This document shows positions 51,937 through 61,552 of a stretch of 64,000 nt of DNA, one piece after another. The notes beneath the pieces were generated by a model. The model was given only the letters and a program-made list of their open reading frames with translations, had not been told where the DNA came from and made no database searches. Source of the stretch: Antrihabitans cavernicola (GTDB lineage: Bacteria; Actinomycetota; Actinomycetes; Mycobacteriales; Mycobacteriaceae); NCBI RefSeq assembly GCF_008297975.1, contig NZ_VLNY01000011.1, forward strand, positions 1-64,000, in the 5' to 3' direction. The position numbers and the translations under genes are program-made. Position 1 is the stretch's first letter. Every line of letters begins with the position of its first letter.

Positions 51937-53414
51937 CGTAAGCCGAGCTCGCGATAGCGCGAGAGCCGTTGCGCGCGTAGCCGATCGGTCGGCACATCGA
52001 CGATCGCCTGCAACTCGTGCGCGATCGCCGACACCATCCGTTGCGCAAACTCGACGGGTTCGTCTGCCGCATCGGGAAATTCGGGGACGACGGTGTCGAC
52101 GATGCCGTTGCGTTGCAGGTCGAACGATCGTGTCCCCTGCCGATCGGCGAGCGCCGGAGCATGCTCGACGTCGCGGTAGACGATTGCGCTTGCACCTTCC
52201 GGCGGCAGCGGAGCCAGCCAGCCGTGTTGCGCCGCGATCACACGGTCGGCGGGCAACAACGCCAACGCCCCGCCGCCGCTACCCTGCCCGAGCAGCACCG
52301 ATACGGTCGGCGTATTCAGGGTTACCAAATCGACTATGCAACGGGCGATTTCGGGAGCCAAGCCGCGCTCCTCCGCTTCTTTCGTCAGCGATGCACCGAC
52401 CGTGTCGATCACGAGGACGAGTGGAATCTGCATCTCTTCGGCCAACCGCATGCTGCGGCGGGCTTCCCGCAACGCGGCGGGTCCCATGGTCTGTTCACCG
52501 CCCGCTCGATCCCGATCGTGCCCGAACAGGACACACGGGATACCTCGAAGTCTGCTCAGGGCAAGCAGTACCGAGCGATCCGCATCGCCCTGGCCGGTGC
52601 CGCTGAGCGGAACACGCTCGGTGCCGTGCCGGAGCAGTTGTCGAATGCCCGGTCGACCGACCCGCCGCGACGCCAGCACGGAATCCCAAGCGGGCGCACC
52701 GGCGTCGACAGCGGCAGCGATCAGATCTGGCTGCCGACGCCCGATCGCCCGCTCCCCGCTCAGTACCACCAGCGCACGGTGCATGATGCTTCGCAGAAAA
52801 CGCAGCGGCACAACGCCGTCGATCACACCGTTGCGATAGAGGTTTTCGGCGGTCTGGACCCCGTCGGGAAACGGTTCGTCGTAGAGCGCCTGGTAGACCC
52901 GCGGTCCCAGAAATCCGATCAACGCGCCCGGCTCGGCAATCGTGATGTGCCCCAACGAGCCCCACGATGCAAAGACTCCGCCCATCGTCGGGTTGCGAAG
53001 GTAGACCAGGTAGGGCAGGTGCGCCGCCTTGTGTGTGTGCACGGCAGCCGCAATCTTCACCATCTGCAGAAAGGCAAGCGTTCCTTCCTGCATTCGGGTG
53101 CCGCCCGACGTCGGTGATGCGAGTAGCGGAAGTTCTTCCGCCGTCGCCCGCTCGATCGCCGAGACGATCCGCTCGGCAGCGGCGACGCCGATCGAGCCCG
53201 CGAGAAACGTGAACTCGCCGGCCACCACGGCCACTCGGCGGCCACGGATTCGGCCCTCGCCGGTACGCACCGACTCGTCGACACCGCTCTTCTCCGCAGC
53301 GGCGACCAACTCGACCCGGTAGTCCTCGTCGGGCGACACATCGATCGGCACCGCGTCCCAGCCCACGAAGCTGTCGAGGTCCAGAATTCCGCTCACTACG
53401 TCGTCTGCCGACAT
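51933..53414 (-). CDS. accD3: Acetyl/propionyl-CoA carboxylase carboxyltransferase subunit AccD3-like
   Basis: A 493-residue protein with the start at MSADDVVSGILDLDSFVGWD, which matches the AccD3 N-terminus; 14 further codons upstream are open. N-terminal beta-half motifs: ERLPLLASPTSGGTRMQEG-like LPLLASPTSGGTRMQEGT, VFASWGSLGHITIAEPGALI, GFLGPRVYQALY. The C-terminal half carries alpha-subunit-like LGQGSGGGALALLPADRVIA and HGWLAPLPPEGASAIV. The two halves together suggest a single-chain carboxyltransferase. It lies near prrAB, as Rv0904c does, but is oriented the other way. Confidence 0.88.
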   Translation of the reverse strand: MSADDVVSGILDLDSFVGWDAVPIDVSPDEDYRVELVAAAEKSGVDESVRTGEGRIRGRRVAVVAGEFTFLAGSIGVAAAERIVSAIERATAEELPLLASPTSGGTRMQEGTLAFLQMVKIAAAVHTHKAAHLPYLVYLRNPTMGGVFASWGSLGHITIAEPGALIGFLGPRVYQALYDEPFPDGVQTAENLYRNGVIDGVVPLRFLRSIMHRALVVLSGERAIGRRQPDLIAAAVDAGAPAWDSVLASRRVGRPGIRQLLRHGTERVPLSGTGQGDADRSVLLALSRLRGIPCVLFGHDRDRAGGEQTMGPAALREARRSMRLAEEMQIPLVLVIDTVGASLTKEAEERGLAPEIARCIVDLVTLNTPTVSVLLGQGSGGGALALLPADRVIAAQHGWLAPLPPEGASAIVYRDVEHAPALADRQGTRSFDLQRNGIVDTVVPEFPDAADEPVEFAQRMVSAIAHELQAIVDVPTDRLRAQRLSRYRELGLR

Positions 53415-53497
53415 TCGCTTCGCCCCGGAAGTCACATGTTGGAGCGTATTCCGCATCGGCTGCGTACGTGGGCCGCCGCAGTCGTTACAGTCTGAAC

Positions 53498-54079
53498 GTG
53501 CCGCACCCCATCAACCACCAACGCAGGGCCGACCTGCTGGCCGGTGTCGTCGCCTACATGCTCGAACACGGTGTGGCGGGACTGTCGCTGCGACCGCTGG
53601 CCGCCGAATTGGGCACCAGCCCCCGCATGCTCATGCATTACTTCGGTAGTAAAGAAGACATGCTGGTCAAGGCATTCGAAACGGTGCGACCGGACATCGC
53701 GACCGCTGTTGCACACATCCAGACCACGGATGAATTCCGCGCGGCAGCGAACTTCGTGTGGCATGAAATGTGCACAGGACAGGTGGGGCGACACGTCGCC
53801 GTTCTGATGCAGGTACTCAGCATGTCGAGTGCAGATCCGATACGGGTCGCATTGGCTGGATATCTTGCCGACGTGATGCAGATCTGGATGGCGTCACTGA
53901 TGGCGGCCCTGGTCCGCTGCGGCCTCCCATCGGCGGTTGCCGAGGCGCGCGCGACGATTGTCATCGCAAGCTTTCGCGGGTTGCTGCTGGACCGCCAAAC
54001 CACCCACGACGTAGAGCGAACCGACGCCGCCGCCCGAGAATTGGTCGCACTCGCAACCTTGCCCGTCGAAGTGCCTTAG
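53498..54079 (+). CDS. TetR-family transcriptional regulator
   Basis: About 193 residues from GTG 53498 ([20 protein letters not shown]); an earlier in-frame GTG exists at 53468. [39 protein letters not shown]. The ligand domain is short and Met/Ala-rich ([20 protein letters not shown]). It is divergent from accD3 (83 bases) and 13 bases ahead of prrA, so it may control either. This gene is not part of the mycobacterial prrAB locus as I recall it. Confidence 0.83.
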   Translation: MPHPINHQRRADLLAGVVAYMLEHGVAGLSLRPLAAELGTSPRMLMHYFGSKEDMLVKAFETVRPDIATAVAHIQTTDEFRAAANFVWHEMCTGQVGRHVAVLMQVLSMSSADPIRVALAGYLADVMQIWMASLMAALVRCGLPSAVAEARATIVIASFRGLLLDRQTTHDVERTDAAARELVALATLPVEVP

Positions 54080-54092
54080 GCACAATGAACCG

Positions 54093-54800
54093 GTGAGCGA
54101 AACCCTGGGGGCACAGGTGCTGGTCGTCGACGACGACCGAGACGTGCTCGCATCGCTCGAACGCGGCTTGCGGCTCTCCGGATTCGACGTCATCACCGCG
54201 GTCGACGGCGCCGCCGCACTGAAGTCCGCCGCCGATCATTCACCGGACGCCATCGTGCTCGACATCAACATGCCGGTGCTGGACGGCGTCGGCGTTGTCA
54301 CCGCGTTGCGCGCGATCGGAAGCGACGTGCCGATCTGTGTGCTCAGCGCGCGCAGTTCGGTCGACGAGCGCATCGCAGGACTGGAGTCGGGTGCCGACGA
54401 CTATCTGACCAAACCGTTCGTGTTGGCGGAGTTGGTCGCGCGACTTCGCGCGCTGCTGCGTCGACGTCCGGACACCCAGCAACCGCCTGCCGGTCACGGC
54501 GGCGTCACCGTCGGCGCGTTGTCCGTGGATCTTCCCGGTCACCGCGCGTTCTTGGCGGGTCGCGAAATCGAGCTCACCAAAAGAGAATTCGAGCTGCTGT
54601 CGACGCTGGCCCGCAACACCGGCGTGGTGCTCAGCCGTGAGCGACTGCTGGAACTGGTCTGGGGCTACGACTTCGTGGCCGACACGAACGTGGTCGATGT
54701 CTTCGTCGGATATCTACGACGAAAGTTCGAGGTCGACGGTCATCCGCGCATTCTGCACACCGTGCGCGGTGTGGGTTTCGTTCTGCGAGAACAGCGTTGA
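54093..54800 (+). CDS. prrA: Response regulator PrrA-like (OmpR/PhoB family)
   Basis: A 235-residue two-component regulator, GTG start. Receiver domain (9-122): acidic pocket VVDDDRDV, phospho-acceptor Asp57 in AIVLDINMP, conserved Lys in DDYLTKPFV. The C-terminal winged helix (142-232) carries [41 protein letters not shown] and [12 protein letters not shown]. It is partnered with the histidine kinase overlapping its stop. Neighbours AccD3 and EchA6 support orthology with mycobacterial PrrA (Rv0903c). Confidence 0.92.
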   Translation: MSETLGAQVLVVDDDRDVLASLERGLRLSGFDVITAVDGAAALKSAADHSPDAIVLDINMPVLDGVGVVTALRAIGSDVPICVLSARSSVDERIAGLESGADDYLTKPFVLAELVARLRALLRRRPDTQQPPAGHGGVTVGALSVDLPGHRAFLAGREIELTKREFELLSTLARNTGVVLSRERLLELVWGYDFVADTNVVDVFVGYLRRKFEVDGHPRILHTVRGVGFVLREQR

Positions 54801-56116
54801 AGAGGTCGTACTCCCTGCGCGCTCGCGTCGCCGCCGCAACGGCGCTCGGCGCGACCATCATCGTGGTGATACTGGGATTTCTGGTGGCACAGGCAATCGA
54901 GCGCAACAACCTCCGAGAGATCGATCAGCGGCTCGAAACCGCCGCTCCCCTGGCAGTTTTCGATACCGGGCTCGCAGTGAACGTTCTGAGCACTCTCGGC
55001 GACTCGACACCGTTCGCGCTGACCGTACGGACAAACGGCAACGTCGACGCCAGCACGCCGACCGAGCTGCCCGCGGTGGCAGGCGGCTCGCACAGTGTGA
55101 AGGTGCAGGGAATCCCCTACCGCACGTACACGATCGTCGACGCGAAGAACCCCGACAAGGCGACCACCCTGGCGCTTCCGGCCGCGTCGGCCGCCGAGCA
55201 GACGTCGAAGCAGCAGCGTCAGGTGGTGGGCGCCGGAGTTCTGGCCGTCGCCGCTGCGGCTGGACTCGGGTGGCTGCTCGGTGGCCGTGCCGTTCGCCCG
55301 ATCGTGCAGCTCACGCGCCGCATCAGCGAACCCACGCCTGCACCGTTGACCACGGTGTCCGGCGTCCGCGAAGCCGAAGAGTTGGGGGTCGCGATCAACG
55401 TGATGCTGCAGCGAGTCGCCGACGCGCAGGCCGATACCACCGCAGCCCTGACCACAGCTCGCGACTTCTCGGCCGTCTCGGCACACGAATTGCGCACACC
55501 GCTGACGGCCATGCGAACCGACATCGAAGTGCTGCGCACGGTCGATCTCGACGCCGCGCAACGCGCCGAAATTCTCGACGACATGCAACGCACCCAAGGG
55601 CGGGTGGAGGCGACACTGACGGCGTTGGAGCGACTCGCATCCGGCGAGTTGGCGGCGGCGAAGGATCATGTGCCCACCGACGTGGTGGAACTGTGCGACC
55701 TTGCCGCCAACGATGCGCGGCGCCATTTTCCAGGGCTGGACGTCCGCGTGGAATCCGATCCAACGTTGGTGATCACGGGCCTGCCCGCCGGCCTACGACT
55801 TGCCGTCGACAACGCACTCAGCAATGCATTCCGTCACGGAGCCGCACGCAACGCCGTCGTGTCGGCGCATCGGGATGGCAAGGGGCGCGTGACCATTGCC
55901 GTCGACGACGACGGGTCGGGAATTCCCGCGGACGAACGCTCGGCTGTCTTCGAACGGTTCTACCGCGGCACGACGGCGGCTCGTGGCGGGTCCGGGCTGG
56001 GACTCGCCCTCGTGGCCCAGCAGGCGCAACTGCACGGTGGCAGTGCACGATTCGAAGACAGCGCGCTCGGCGGTGTCCGCCTCGTGATCGAGTTTCCTGC
56101 GGCCACGCTCTCTTAG
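54797..56116 (+). CDS. prrB: Sensor histidine kinase PrrB-like
   Basis: A 439-residue membrane kinase with a TTG start inside the prrA stop (TTGA). TM1 lies at 12-33 ([20 protein letters not shown]), an extracellular sensor of about 110 residues follows, TM2 is at about 143-165, then HAMP, the H-box with phosphorylated His230 ([16 protein letters not shown]), N-box ([14 protein letters not shown]), G1 (VDDDGSGIP) and G2 ([13 protein letters not shown]). It should phosphorylate PrrA. The signal cannot be read from sequence. Confidence 0.92.
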   Translation: MKRSYSLRARVAAATALGATIIVVILGFLVAQAIERNNLREIDQRLETAAPLAVFDTGLAVNVLSTLGDSTPFALTVRTNGNVDASTPTELPAVAGGSHSVKVQGIPYRTYTIVDAKNPDKATTLALPAASAAEQTSKQQRQVVGAGVLAVAAAAGLGWLLGGRAVRPIVQLTRRISEPTPAPLTTVSGVREAEELGVAINVMLQRVADAQADTTAALTTARDFSAVSAHELRTPLTAMRTDIEVLRTVDLDAAQRAEILDDMQRTQGRVEATLTALERLASGELAAAKDHVPTDVVELCDLAANDARRHFPGLDVRVESDPTLVITGLPAGLRLAVDNALSNAFRHGAARNAVVSAHRDGKGRVTIAVDDDGSGIPADERSAVFERFYRGTTAARGGSGLGLALVAQQAQLHGGSARFEDSALGGVRLVIEFPAATLS

Positions 56117-56171
56117 AGAGCCCACACGCTCCTGCCACGATTGCCGCACAACCGGTGCTTAGCGTGCAGGT

Positions 56172-56543
56172 ATGAATCGAAACCCGATGGCCACAGTCGG
56201 TATGGTCACAGTCGGTGTGATTGCCGTCGCAGGAGCGTGTGTCGGATGGTACCTGTGGCCGGACTCGACGGACCGCGGCCCGGTGGCAATCGTCAACTCC
56301 GGCCTGGCCAACGCTCCGGCGCGGACGGCCGCGCAGCAGGCGGCCATCGCGGACACACTGGGAAGTGCCATCACGCTGGAGGTCGACAGTCCTCGCGGCG
56401 CGGACGTGGGCATGTACCTGATCGCGGGTGGCGCTGTATGCGCTGCTGTCCTCGGCGCGGCGGTGGTGACGACGAACCTACCGATCAGCCCGCGTATCCG
56501 GAGAGGTTGTAGACGGTCGCGGTCCCGACGGTGGTCGGCGTGA
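56172..56543 (+). CDS. Small two-helix membrane protein
   Basis: A 123-residue protein with hydrophobic segments at about 7-28 (TVGMVTVGVIAVAGACVGWY) and 79-102 (GMYLIAGGAVCAAVLGAAVV), with a 50-residue loop between. The last 20 residues are Arg-rich (RRGCRRSRSRRW) and encoded by DNA that is also the 3' end of the convergent glycosyltransferase gene (59-base overlap), so the tail may be a read-through extension. No family recognised. It follows prrB by 55 bases. Confidence 0.5.
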   Translation: MNRNPMATVGMVTVGVIAVAGACVGWYLWPDSTDRGPVAIVNSGLANAPARTAAQQAAIADTLGSAITLEVDSPRGADVGMYLIAGGAVCAAVLGAAVVTTNLPISPRIRRGCRRSRSRRWSA

Positions 56544-58548
56544 AGTTCGCCGCGACCCACGACGCGATCTGACCGCTTGGACTGGTGGACGAGCCGCCCC
56601 GATTCGACTGAGCCGTCGCGCTTCGGTTTTGCGTGCTGCCGCCCGTGGTCGACTTCGGGTGTGTCGAATTGCCCTGCGCACCTGCGTGAGTGGATGCTGT
56701 CGGCGCAGACTGGCCGCCTCTACCGCCGTTGCTCTGCGCAACGTAGTAGCTGACTTGGTGATCCTTCACGTAGCCGATGAACTGGGCCAACGTCGGCGTC
56801 GGATCGTTGCTGAAGCCGCCGATCGCCATGACAGCCGTTCCGGTGGGCAGTTCCAGTGCCGCCGCCGCAGAGGACCGGTTGACCGCGGCCGACCAGCGCG
56901 TCGTAGTCGACTCCAGCAAAGAGTCCAACGCCGGGTTGTCTTGGCCCTGTCCGCCGAAGCCACCGTGATCCTGCCCGGACGATGCCGGCCCCACGGTAGG
57001 GCTGCCGCCAGTGTGCGGCTGCCCGATCGTGGCAACTGCGTACGCTGCCGACCCACCCAGTCCAGCGATCACACCGGCGATCAGCAATGCGCCGGTAAAC
57101 CGTCGTAAGCCCTTGATCGATGTGCCGACGAGACCGAATGCCGCCACGACCGTGACCACGAGGATCGCCCACCGCAACCAGGGAAACCAGTCGGCATTGC
57201 GACCGAGCAGCACGAACCCCCACCCGCCGAGGGCGAGCACGATCGCGGCCGACCCGAAGCGGCCGAGGGCGCGATCGCGCACCGTCCACATCTCGCGTAC
57301 GCCGAGTCCGATCAACCCTGCGATTGCCGGTGCGATCGCCAGTGTGTAGTAGGCGTGGAACATCCCGTTCATGTAGCTGAATACCAGTCCGTCGACAACC
57401 AGCCAGCCGCCGAAGACGATCGCCGCACCCCGAATCAGATCGGTCCGCGGCCGTCGGCCACGGGCAACCAGGACCAGAACCAGTGCGATCAGTGCCGCTG
57501 GGAGCAGCCAGGAGATTTCGAATCCCAGCTCCCCACCGAAGAGTCGTGCGAGACCGGTGGATTGGCTTCCGAAACCGCCGTGCCCGCCGCCATGGTTCAT
57601 CGCCGCTCCTGACGGAGGGGTGAATCCTCCCGGCATTGCACCGCCACCACCGTGTCCACCCGCCGCACCGCCGCCACCGTGATTGCGACCGAGGACGCGC
57701 GCGAGTCCGTTGTAGCCGAGCACCAGGTTCATGAAGTTGTTGTCGGTCGAACCCGCCATGTACGGCCGTGACGATGCCGGCCACAGCAGCGTGATCAGGA
57801 CGTACCAGCCTGACGACAGTGTCAGCGCCACAGCGGCTCCGAGCAAGTGCAGAATTCGCTTACGGAACGAAGTCGGAGCAACGACCAGATAGGCCAGCCC
57901 GAGTGCGGGCAACACCATCAGGCCTTCGAGCATCTTTGCCAAGAATGCGAACCCGAGCGCGACACCGGCAAGGGCCAGCCATCGCACGCTTGCTTTCTCC
58001 AGGGCCCGGATAGTGCAGTAAGCACCTGCCATCATCAGCAGCACCATTGCCGCGTCGGGGTTGTTGAACCGGAACATCAACGCCGCCACCGGCGTCAGTG
58101 CCAGTGCCGATCCCGCCAGTAGCCCGGCACCGTTGCCGCTCACCCTCGCCACCGCCCCGTACAGCAGCGCAACCGCGGCTACGGCCATCAACGCTTGCGG
58201 GATCATCATGCTGGCGCTGGAGAATCCGAACAGCTGACCCGACAGCCCCATGACCCATTGCGACACCGGCGGTTTGTCGACGGTGATGAAGTTGCCGGTA
58301 TCCAGCGAACCGAACAGCAACGCCTCCCAGTTCTTGGAACCGGCCTGTGCGGCTCCGGCATAGAACTGATTGCCCATGCCGTTGACGGTGATGTTCCAGA
58401 GGTAGGCAATGGCGGTCGCGAGCAGCAAGGCGACCAGTCCGCCTCGCTCCCAGGTGCGACGAGTCAGGCGCCGCGATCTGTGCGCGTCCACAGCCGCAAT
58501 CGCGACGGTGGGCTCTGTTGTGCGCTCGGCGTCGGTCGTCAGGGTCAT
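56485..58548 (-). CDS. GT39/ArnT-like membrane glycosyltransferase with Gly/His-rich loop
   Basis: A 687-residue polytopic protein with at least eleven hydrophobic segments. The N-terminal GT-C signature is FITVDKPPVSQWVMGLSGQL (acidic catalytic Asp in the first extracellular loop), followed by SGNGAGLLAGSALALTPVAA. These match PMT_2/ArnT-type transferases that use polyprenyl-phosphate sugars outside the membrane. Residues about 295-345 form a Gly/His-rich loop (NHGGGGAAGGHGGGGAMPGG and MNHGGGHGGFGSQ). The extracytoplasmic C-terminal domain (last about 190 residues) is Gly/Ser/Thr/Gln-rich. The acceptor is probably cell-wall glycan or protein. Confidence 0.87.
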   Translation of the reverse strand: MTLTTDAERTTEPTVAIAAVDAHRSRRLTRRTWERGGLVALLLATAIAYLWNITVNGMGNQFYAGAAQAGSKNWEALLFGSLDTGNFITVDKPPVSQWVMGLSGQLFGFSSASMMIPQALMAVAAVALLYGAVARVSGNGAGLLAGSALALTPVAALMFRFNNPDAAMVLLMMAGAYCTIRALEKASVRWLALAGVALGFAFLAKMLEGLMVLPALGLAYLVVAPTSFRKRILHLLGAAVALTLSSGWYVLITLLWPASSRPYMAGSTDNNFMNLVLGYNGLARVLGRNHGGGGAAGGHGGGGAMPGGFTPPSGAAMNHGGGHGGFGSQSTGLARLFGGELGFEISWLLPAALIALVLVLVARGRRPRTDLIRGAAIVFGGWLVVDGLVFSYMNGMFHAYYTLAIAPAIAGLIGLGVREMWTVRDRALGRFGSAAIVLALGGWGFVLLGRNADWFPWLRWAILVVTVVAAFGLVGTSIKGLRRFTGALLIAGVIAGLGGSAAYAVATIGQPHTGGSPTVGPASSGQDHGGFGGQGQDNPALDSLLESTTTRWSAAVNRSSAAAALELPTGTAVMAIGGFSNDPTPTLAQFIGYVKDHQVSYYVAQSNGGRGGQSAPTASTHAGAQGNSTHPKSTTGGSTQNRSATAQSNRGGSSTSPSGQIASWVAANFTPTTVGTATVYNLSGYAG

Positions 58549-58619
58549 GGCACAAGTGTCGAGCAGCGAGCTATGCCGAAGCTGTGCACTCGCTGGACGT
58601 TGCCTGGGAGCCTCAGGCG

Positions 58620-58826
58620 TCAGGAACTGGCAAGAGCCGCATGCACGAGGCTGGTGGCGGCGAAGGTGACGACGAAACTACCGATCATCCACACGAAGAC
58701 ATTGCGCCGCAGTTCGATCGCCGCCGTAGCGGCGATCAGGCACACCATGATGCTCGCGATAAGGATGGCGAGAAACCCGCCGCCGTGCGGAATTACGGCG
58801 GCAGCCAGCGGAGCACCGTAAGTCAT
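58620..58826 (-). CDS. Small two-helix membrane protein
   Basis: A 68-residue protein with two hydrophobic segments (about 15-38, GGGFLAILIASIMVCLIAA, and 45-64, VFVWMIGSFVVTFAATSLV), with a short AIELRRN turn between. No family recognised. It lies 71 bases upstream of the glycosyltransferase on the same strand and could be an accessory subunit. Codon usage and hydrophobic pattern support it being a real gene. Confidence 0.5.
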   Translation of the reverse strand: MTYGAPLAAAVIPHGGGFLAILIASIMVCLIAATAAIELRRNVFVWMIGSFVVTFAATSLVHAALASS

Positions 58827-58926
58827 ACCTGCACAATAGTCCGGCGTCGATTCGCAGGACCAACCGAAAGCCGCTGTGTCGCAATGGGTTCAATTGTCAC
58901 GAACGCGAACCTTGACCCGACTTGTC

Positions 58927-60552
58927 TCATTTCACGCAGGGCACGTCAGCACCACTCAGTGCGCTGAGATCGGTTGGCACCGGGGCGTTGTCGCCGTGTC
59001 CGGTTGCCGGCACCGCTGTGACACTCGTGGGTGGGGCCGTGGTTGTCGTCGAGTCGCTGCTGACCGCGGACGTCGCCGTACGATCCGCGGTATCGCTGAT
59101 GCTCGACGGCAGCGTGAACGACGTTCCCACCGTCAGGCGCACGGTGTTCGACGGGATGTCGGCGTTGGCAGCGGCGGACAATCCACCGCCGAGCATCGTC
59201 GCCAACTCCCCTGCCTGCTGCTGCGCGCCGCGACCGTACTCCACCGACGACGCGGCAGCGATATCGCCGTTGGAAGCCGATCCTTGGACGAATCCCCGTG
59301 ACGACAGGTTGTCCTCCAGTTGGGCCGCTTGACCGGTCTGCCCGGAGGCATTGACGACGTCGAGAGTGGTGCTTGCCGCATCGGACACGGCTGTCGGCGG
59401 CGCCGTGGTGGTCGGGGTGGTGGTCGCGGACGTTTGCGACTGGTGCCCGATCAACTGGCCGACGATCGCATGGATGGTCGGCAGATCCACCATATTGACG
59501 TCCTCACCGTCATCGGTCTGTCCGAAATGGTCGATTGGCAGGGTGTAGAACGAGACGTTGCCGCCGGTGAACGTCGACGCACTCTTCGCCAGGGCGGCCA
59601 GATCCAAATCCTTGTCGATGGCGATGTTCTGCTTGGCGACGTCCAGAATGCCCTGTAGCTGCCCGAAGTTGGTGAGCGTGCCGTTCTGTTCCAATTTGCG
59701 GCTGAGCGAGACGATGAACGCCTGCTGGCGACGATCGCGGTCCAGGTCGGTGAAGTTCAGATCGGTGTTGGGATCGCGGCGCTGACGGACGAACGCAGTG
59801 GCTTGCTTCGCATCGATCTCCTGCACGCCCTTGTGGAACTGGGCACCCGAGTAGTCGTCGGAGGTGTCCTCGTTGAGGCAGACCTCGATCGGCTGCACCA
59901 CCTGCGCGATCTGAAAGAACGCGACCAACGTCACTTCGACGAAGTGGTCGATCGGCACGCCGCCCAGAAATTTTCGGACAGTGCTCACTTCGGCTTTGCG
60001 CCCCGCTTCGCGCGACTGTTGTTCCAGCTGTTGTTGGTCGGTGACACCCGCCGCCGTCAGCTTGTCCTTGGCACCTTGGTAAGCCACTCCGTAGGCCTGC
60101 TTGATCTTGCCCTTGCACGGCGCCTGATCGCAGCCTGCCAAATCGACGTAGTCGTCGCGCGGAATCGAGATCGCGGTCGCCTTCGACCCGTCACCTGGAA
60201 TGTGCAGGAGCATAAGAACGTTGGAGTTGTAGCCACCGACGTTCTGATCGCCGGCATGCAACGCGTCGTAGATGTCCGACGGAAGCGGTTGGCCCTTCTC
60301 GTCGAGCCTGCTGTCGAGCCCCATGATCAAGATGTTCTGTTCGCCGCTTCCCGAGTCGGGTTCGTCGTCCAGCGCACCGGATTGGGTGAAATTCGCTGTC
60401 GCACTGCGGTAGGCGCCCCAACCCGCTCCGGTCCCCACCACGACCAGGAGTGCAACGAGCGCAACCAGGGATCGACCCATCGCCTTGGCGATCGGTCGAC
60501 GCGGCGAAGGTTCCACCCGCCGCGCATGTCGCGGCTGCTGTATCCGGGTCAC
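58927..60552 (-). CDS. LytR-CpsA-Psr (LCP) family cell-wall ligase with LytR_C domain
   Basis: A 541-residue membrane-anchored protein, GTG start. Basic cytoplasmic N-terminus, one TM (about 28-48, LVALVALLVVVGTGAGWGAY), then the LCP domain at about 70-330 with NILIMGLDSRLDEKG, AISIPRDDYVDLAGC, FVRQRRDPNTDLNFTDLDRD. Family catalytic Asp/Arg residues are in these motifs. After a Thr/Pro-rich linker, a LytR_C-type domain (about 395-490, LDVVNASGQTGQAAQLEDNL) ends the protein. It should attach arabinogalactan or another polyprenyl-linked glycan to peptidoglycan. Confidence 0.92.
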   Translation of the reverse strand: MTRIQQPRHARRVEPSPRRPIAKAMGRSLVALVALLVVVGTGAGWGAYRSATANFTQSGALDDEPDSGSGEQNILIMGLDSRLDEKGQPLPSDIYDALHAGDQNVGGYNSNVLMLLHIPGDGSKATAISIPRDDYVDLAGCDQAPCKGKIKQAYGVAYQGAKDKLTAAGVTDQQQLEQQSREAGRKAEVSTVRKFLGGVPIDHFVEVTLVAFFQIAQVVQPIEVCLNEDTSDDYSGAQFHKGVQEIDAKQATAFVRQRRDPNTDLNFTDLDRDRRQQAFIVSLSRKLEQNGTLTNFGQLQGILDVAKQNIAIDKDLDLAALAKSASTFTGGNVSFYTLPIDHFGQTDDGEDVNMVDLPTIHAIVGQLIGHQSQTSATTTPTTTAPPTAVSDAASTTLDVVNASGQTGQAAQLEDNLSSRGFVQGSASNGDIAAASSVEYGRGAQQQAGELATMLGGGLSAAANADIPSNTVRLTVGTSFTLPSSISDTADRTATSAVSSDSTTTTAPPTSVTAVPATGHGDNAPVPTDLSALSGADVPCVK

Positions 60553-60705
60553 GCGGCCTCTCGCATTCAGTGACGCGGACGACCGAAGAACTATCCGCTG
60601 TGCGTTGCGAGAATACCTGTGTAAACCTGTGAGTGACCTGAATGGTCAACGGCACCAACCTGAATCGCACATTCGCGACCAAGGCGATAAATGCCGCGCT
60701 TCGGA

Positions 60706-61206
60706 CTAGCCGGGCGATTGAATTGCGGCGCGCGCCGATGGCCAGAACGGCAGACCCGCGAAGAAGGTAGCCCCGACCGCGATCAAGCCCACGGCGGTAT
60801 CCACACTCTTGCGCCCGTCCTGCGCCCAGTACACATCCTTCAGGTCGAGCAGGAGTGCAAGCTCGTCGACGATCAGCGCGCCGCCGGAACCGTACGCGAC
60901 CGCCACCGCCGGGTGTCGACGGTCCTCGTCGGTCCCGCGCAACGCAACCGCGCCGACACCGGCAAGGAGTGCGATGCCGATGTTGTAGTGATGGAAATGT
61001 TGGCCCCCAAGGCTCATTCCACCGCCCTTAGGTCCGTGACCGGCTCGTATCCAGTGCGTGAGGGCCCGCACACCGCCGAATACCGCGGTGAACGCCGCCC
61101 ACGAGATGACGGCGGACTGCTCGTTCGGATCGAGGCGTTCGTGCCATTCGTGGCGAAGTTTCGACCATCGGTCAGCGACATCCTGGGAAGACATTCGGTC
61201 TGCCAT
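60706..61206 (-). CDS. Conserved membrane protein of unknown function
   Basis: A 166-residue protein taken from ATG 61206 (MADRMSSQDVADRWSKLRHE); an upstream in-frame start would add 11 residues. Four hydrophobic segments are seen, including WAAFTAVFGGVRALTHWIRA, YNIGIALLAGVGAVAL, VAYGSGGALIVDELALLL and TAVGLIAVGATFFAGLPFW. A His/Gly-rich loop (GGGMSLGGQHFHHYN) precedes the second segment and could bind metal. Similar proteins in actinobacteria are unnamed. It stands alone between the LCP and rodA genes. Confidence 0.65.
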   Translation of the reverse strand: MADRMSSQDVADRWSKLRHEWHERLDPNEQSAVISWAAFTAVFGGVRALTHWIRAGHGPKGGGMSLGGQHFHHYNIGIALLAGVGAVALRGTDEDRRHPAVAVAYGSGGALIVDELALLLDLKDVYWAQDGRKSVDTAVGLIAVGATFFAGLPFWPSARAAIQSPG

Positions 61207-61330
61207 CACACACCTCACAACGTCACGTCGTTCGATCACCGACGCTAGTCCACATCGGCCCGACTCCGACGGCTGTTCGGCGAGAATCTCGGGACGCCGA
61301 CACGCCCCCCGAGTGCTAGCGTGACTCTTT

Positions 61331-61543
61331 GTGGCCGATGGCGTATTAGGCCAGCTCCGTTGGGGTGCTGGACAATTGGGACGATTGTTACGTGAAGCGA
61401 CGAGCCCGCTCGCTGCGGGCGAGCACGAGGTCGAGTCAGCTGCTCATGGCCTTCGCCGCAAGACGGAGAACGTTGTCGGCCGACTGTTTCATCGCGGCTC
61501 GCACGACTCCGGTTCGCACGACTCCGGCGCGCCGGTGTCCTGA
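61331..61543 (+). CDS. Possible small basic protein with tandem HDSG repeat
   Basis: A 70-codon GTG-started frame (ADGVLGQLRWGAGQLGRLLR) ending ten bases before rodA. Its 3' end carries a 15-base direct repeat (CGCACGACTCCGG core at 61500 and 61515) coding HDSGSHDSG. It might be a small gene coupled to rodA or just its leader; a second overlapping frame also exists, so the coding call is weak. Confidence 0.35.
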   Translation: MADGVLGQLRWGAGQLGRLLREATSPLAAGEHEVESAAHGLRRKTENVVGRLFHRGSHDSGSHDSGAPVS

Positions 61544-61552
61544 ATCGAGCAC

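Noticed and set aside
54637-56175. 512-codon frame overlapping prrA/prrB in another phase
   Set aside because: PrrA and PrrB account for this DNA with complete two-component motifs; the alternate frame is Arg-rich low-complexity sequence.
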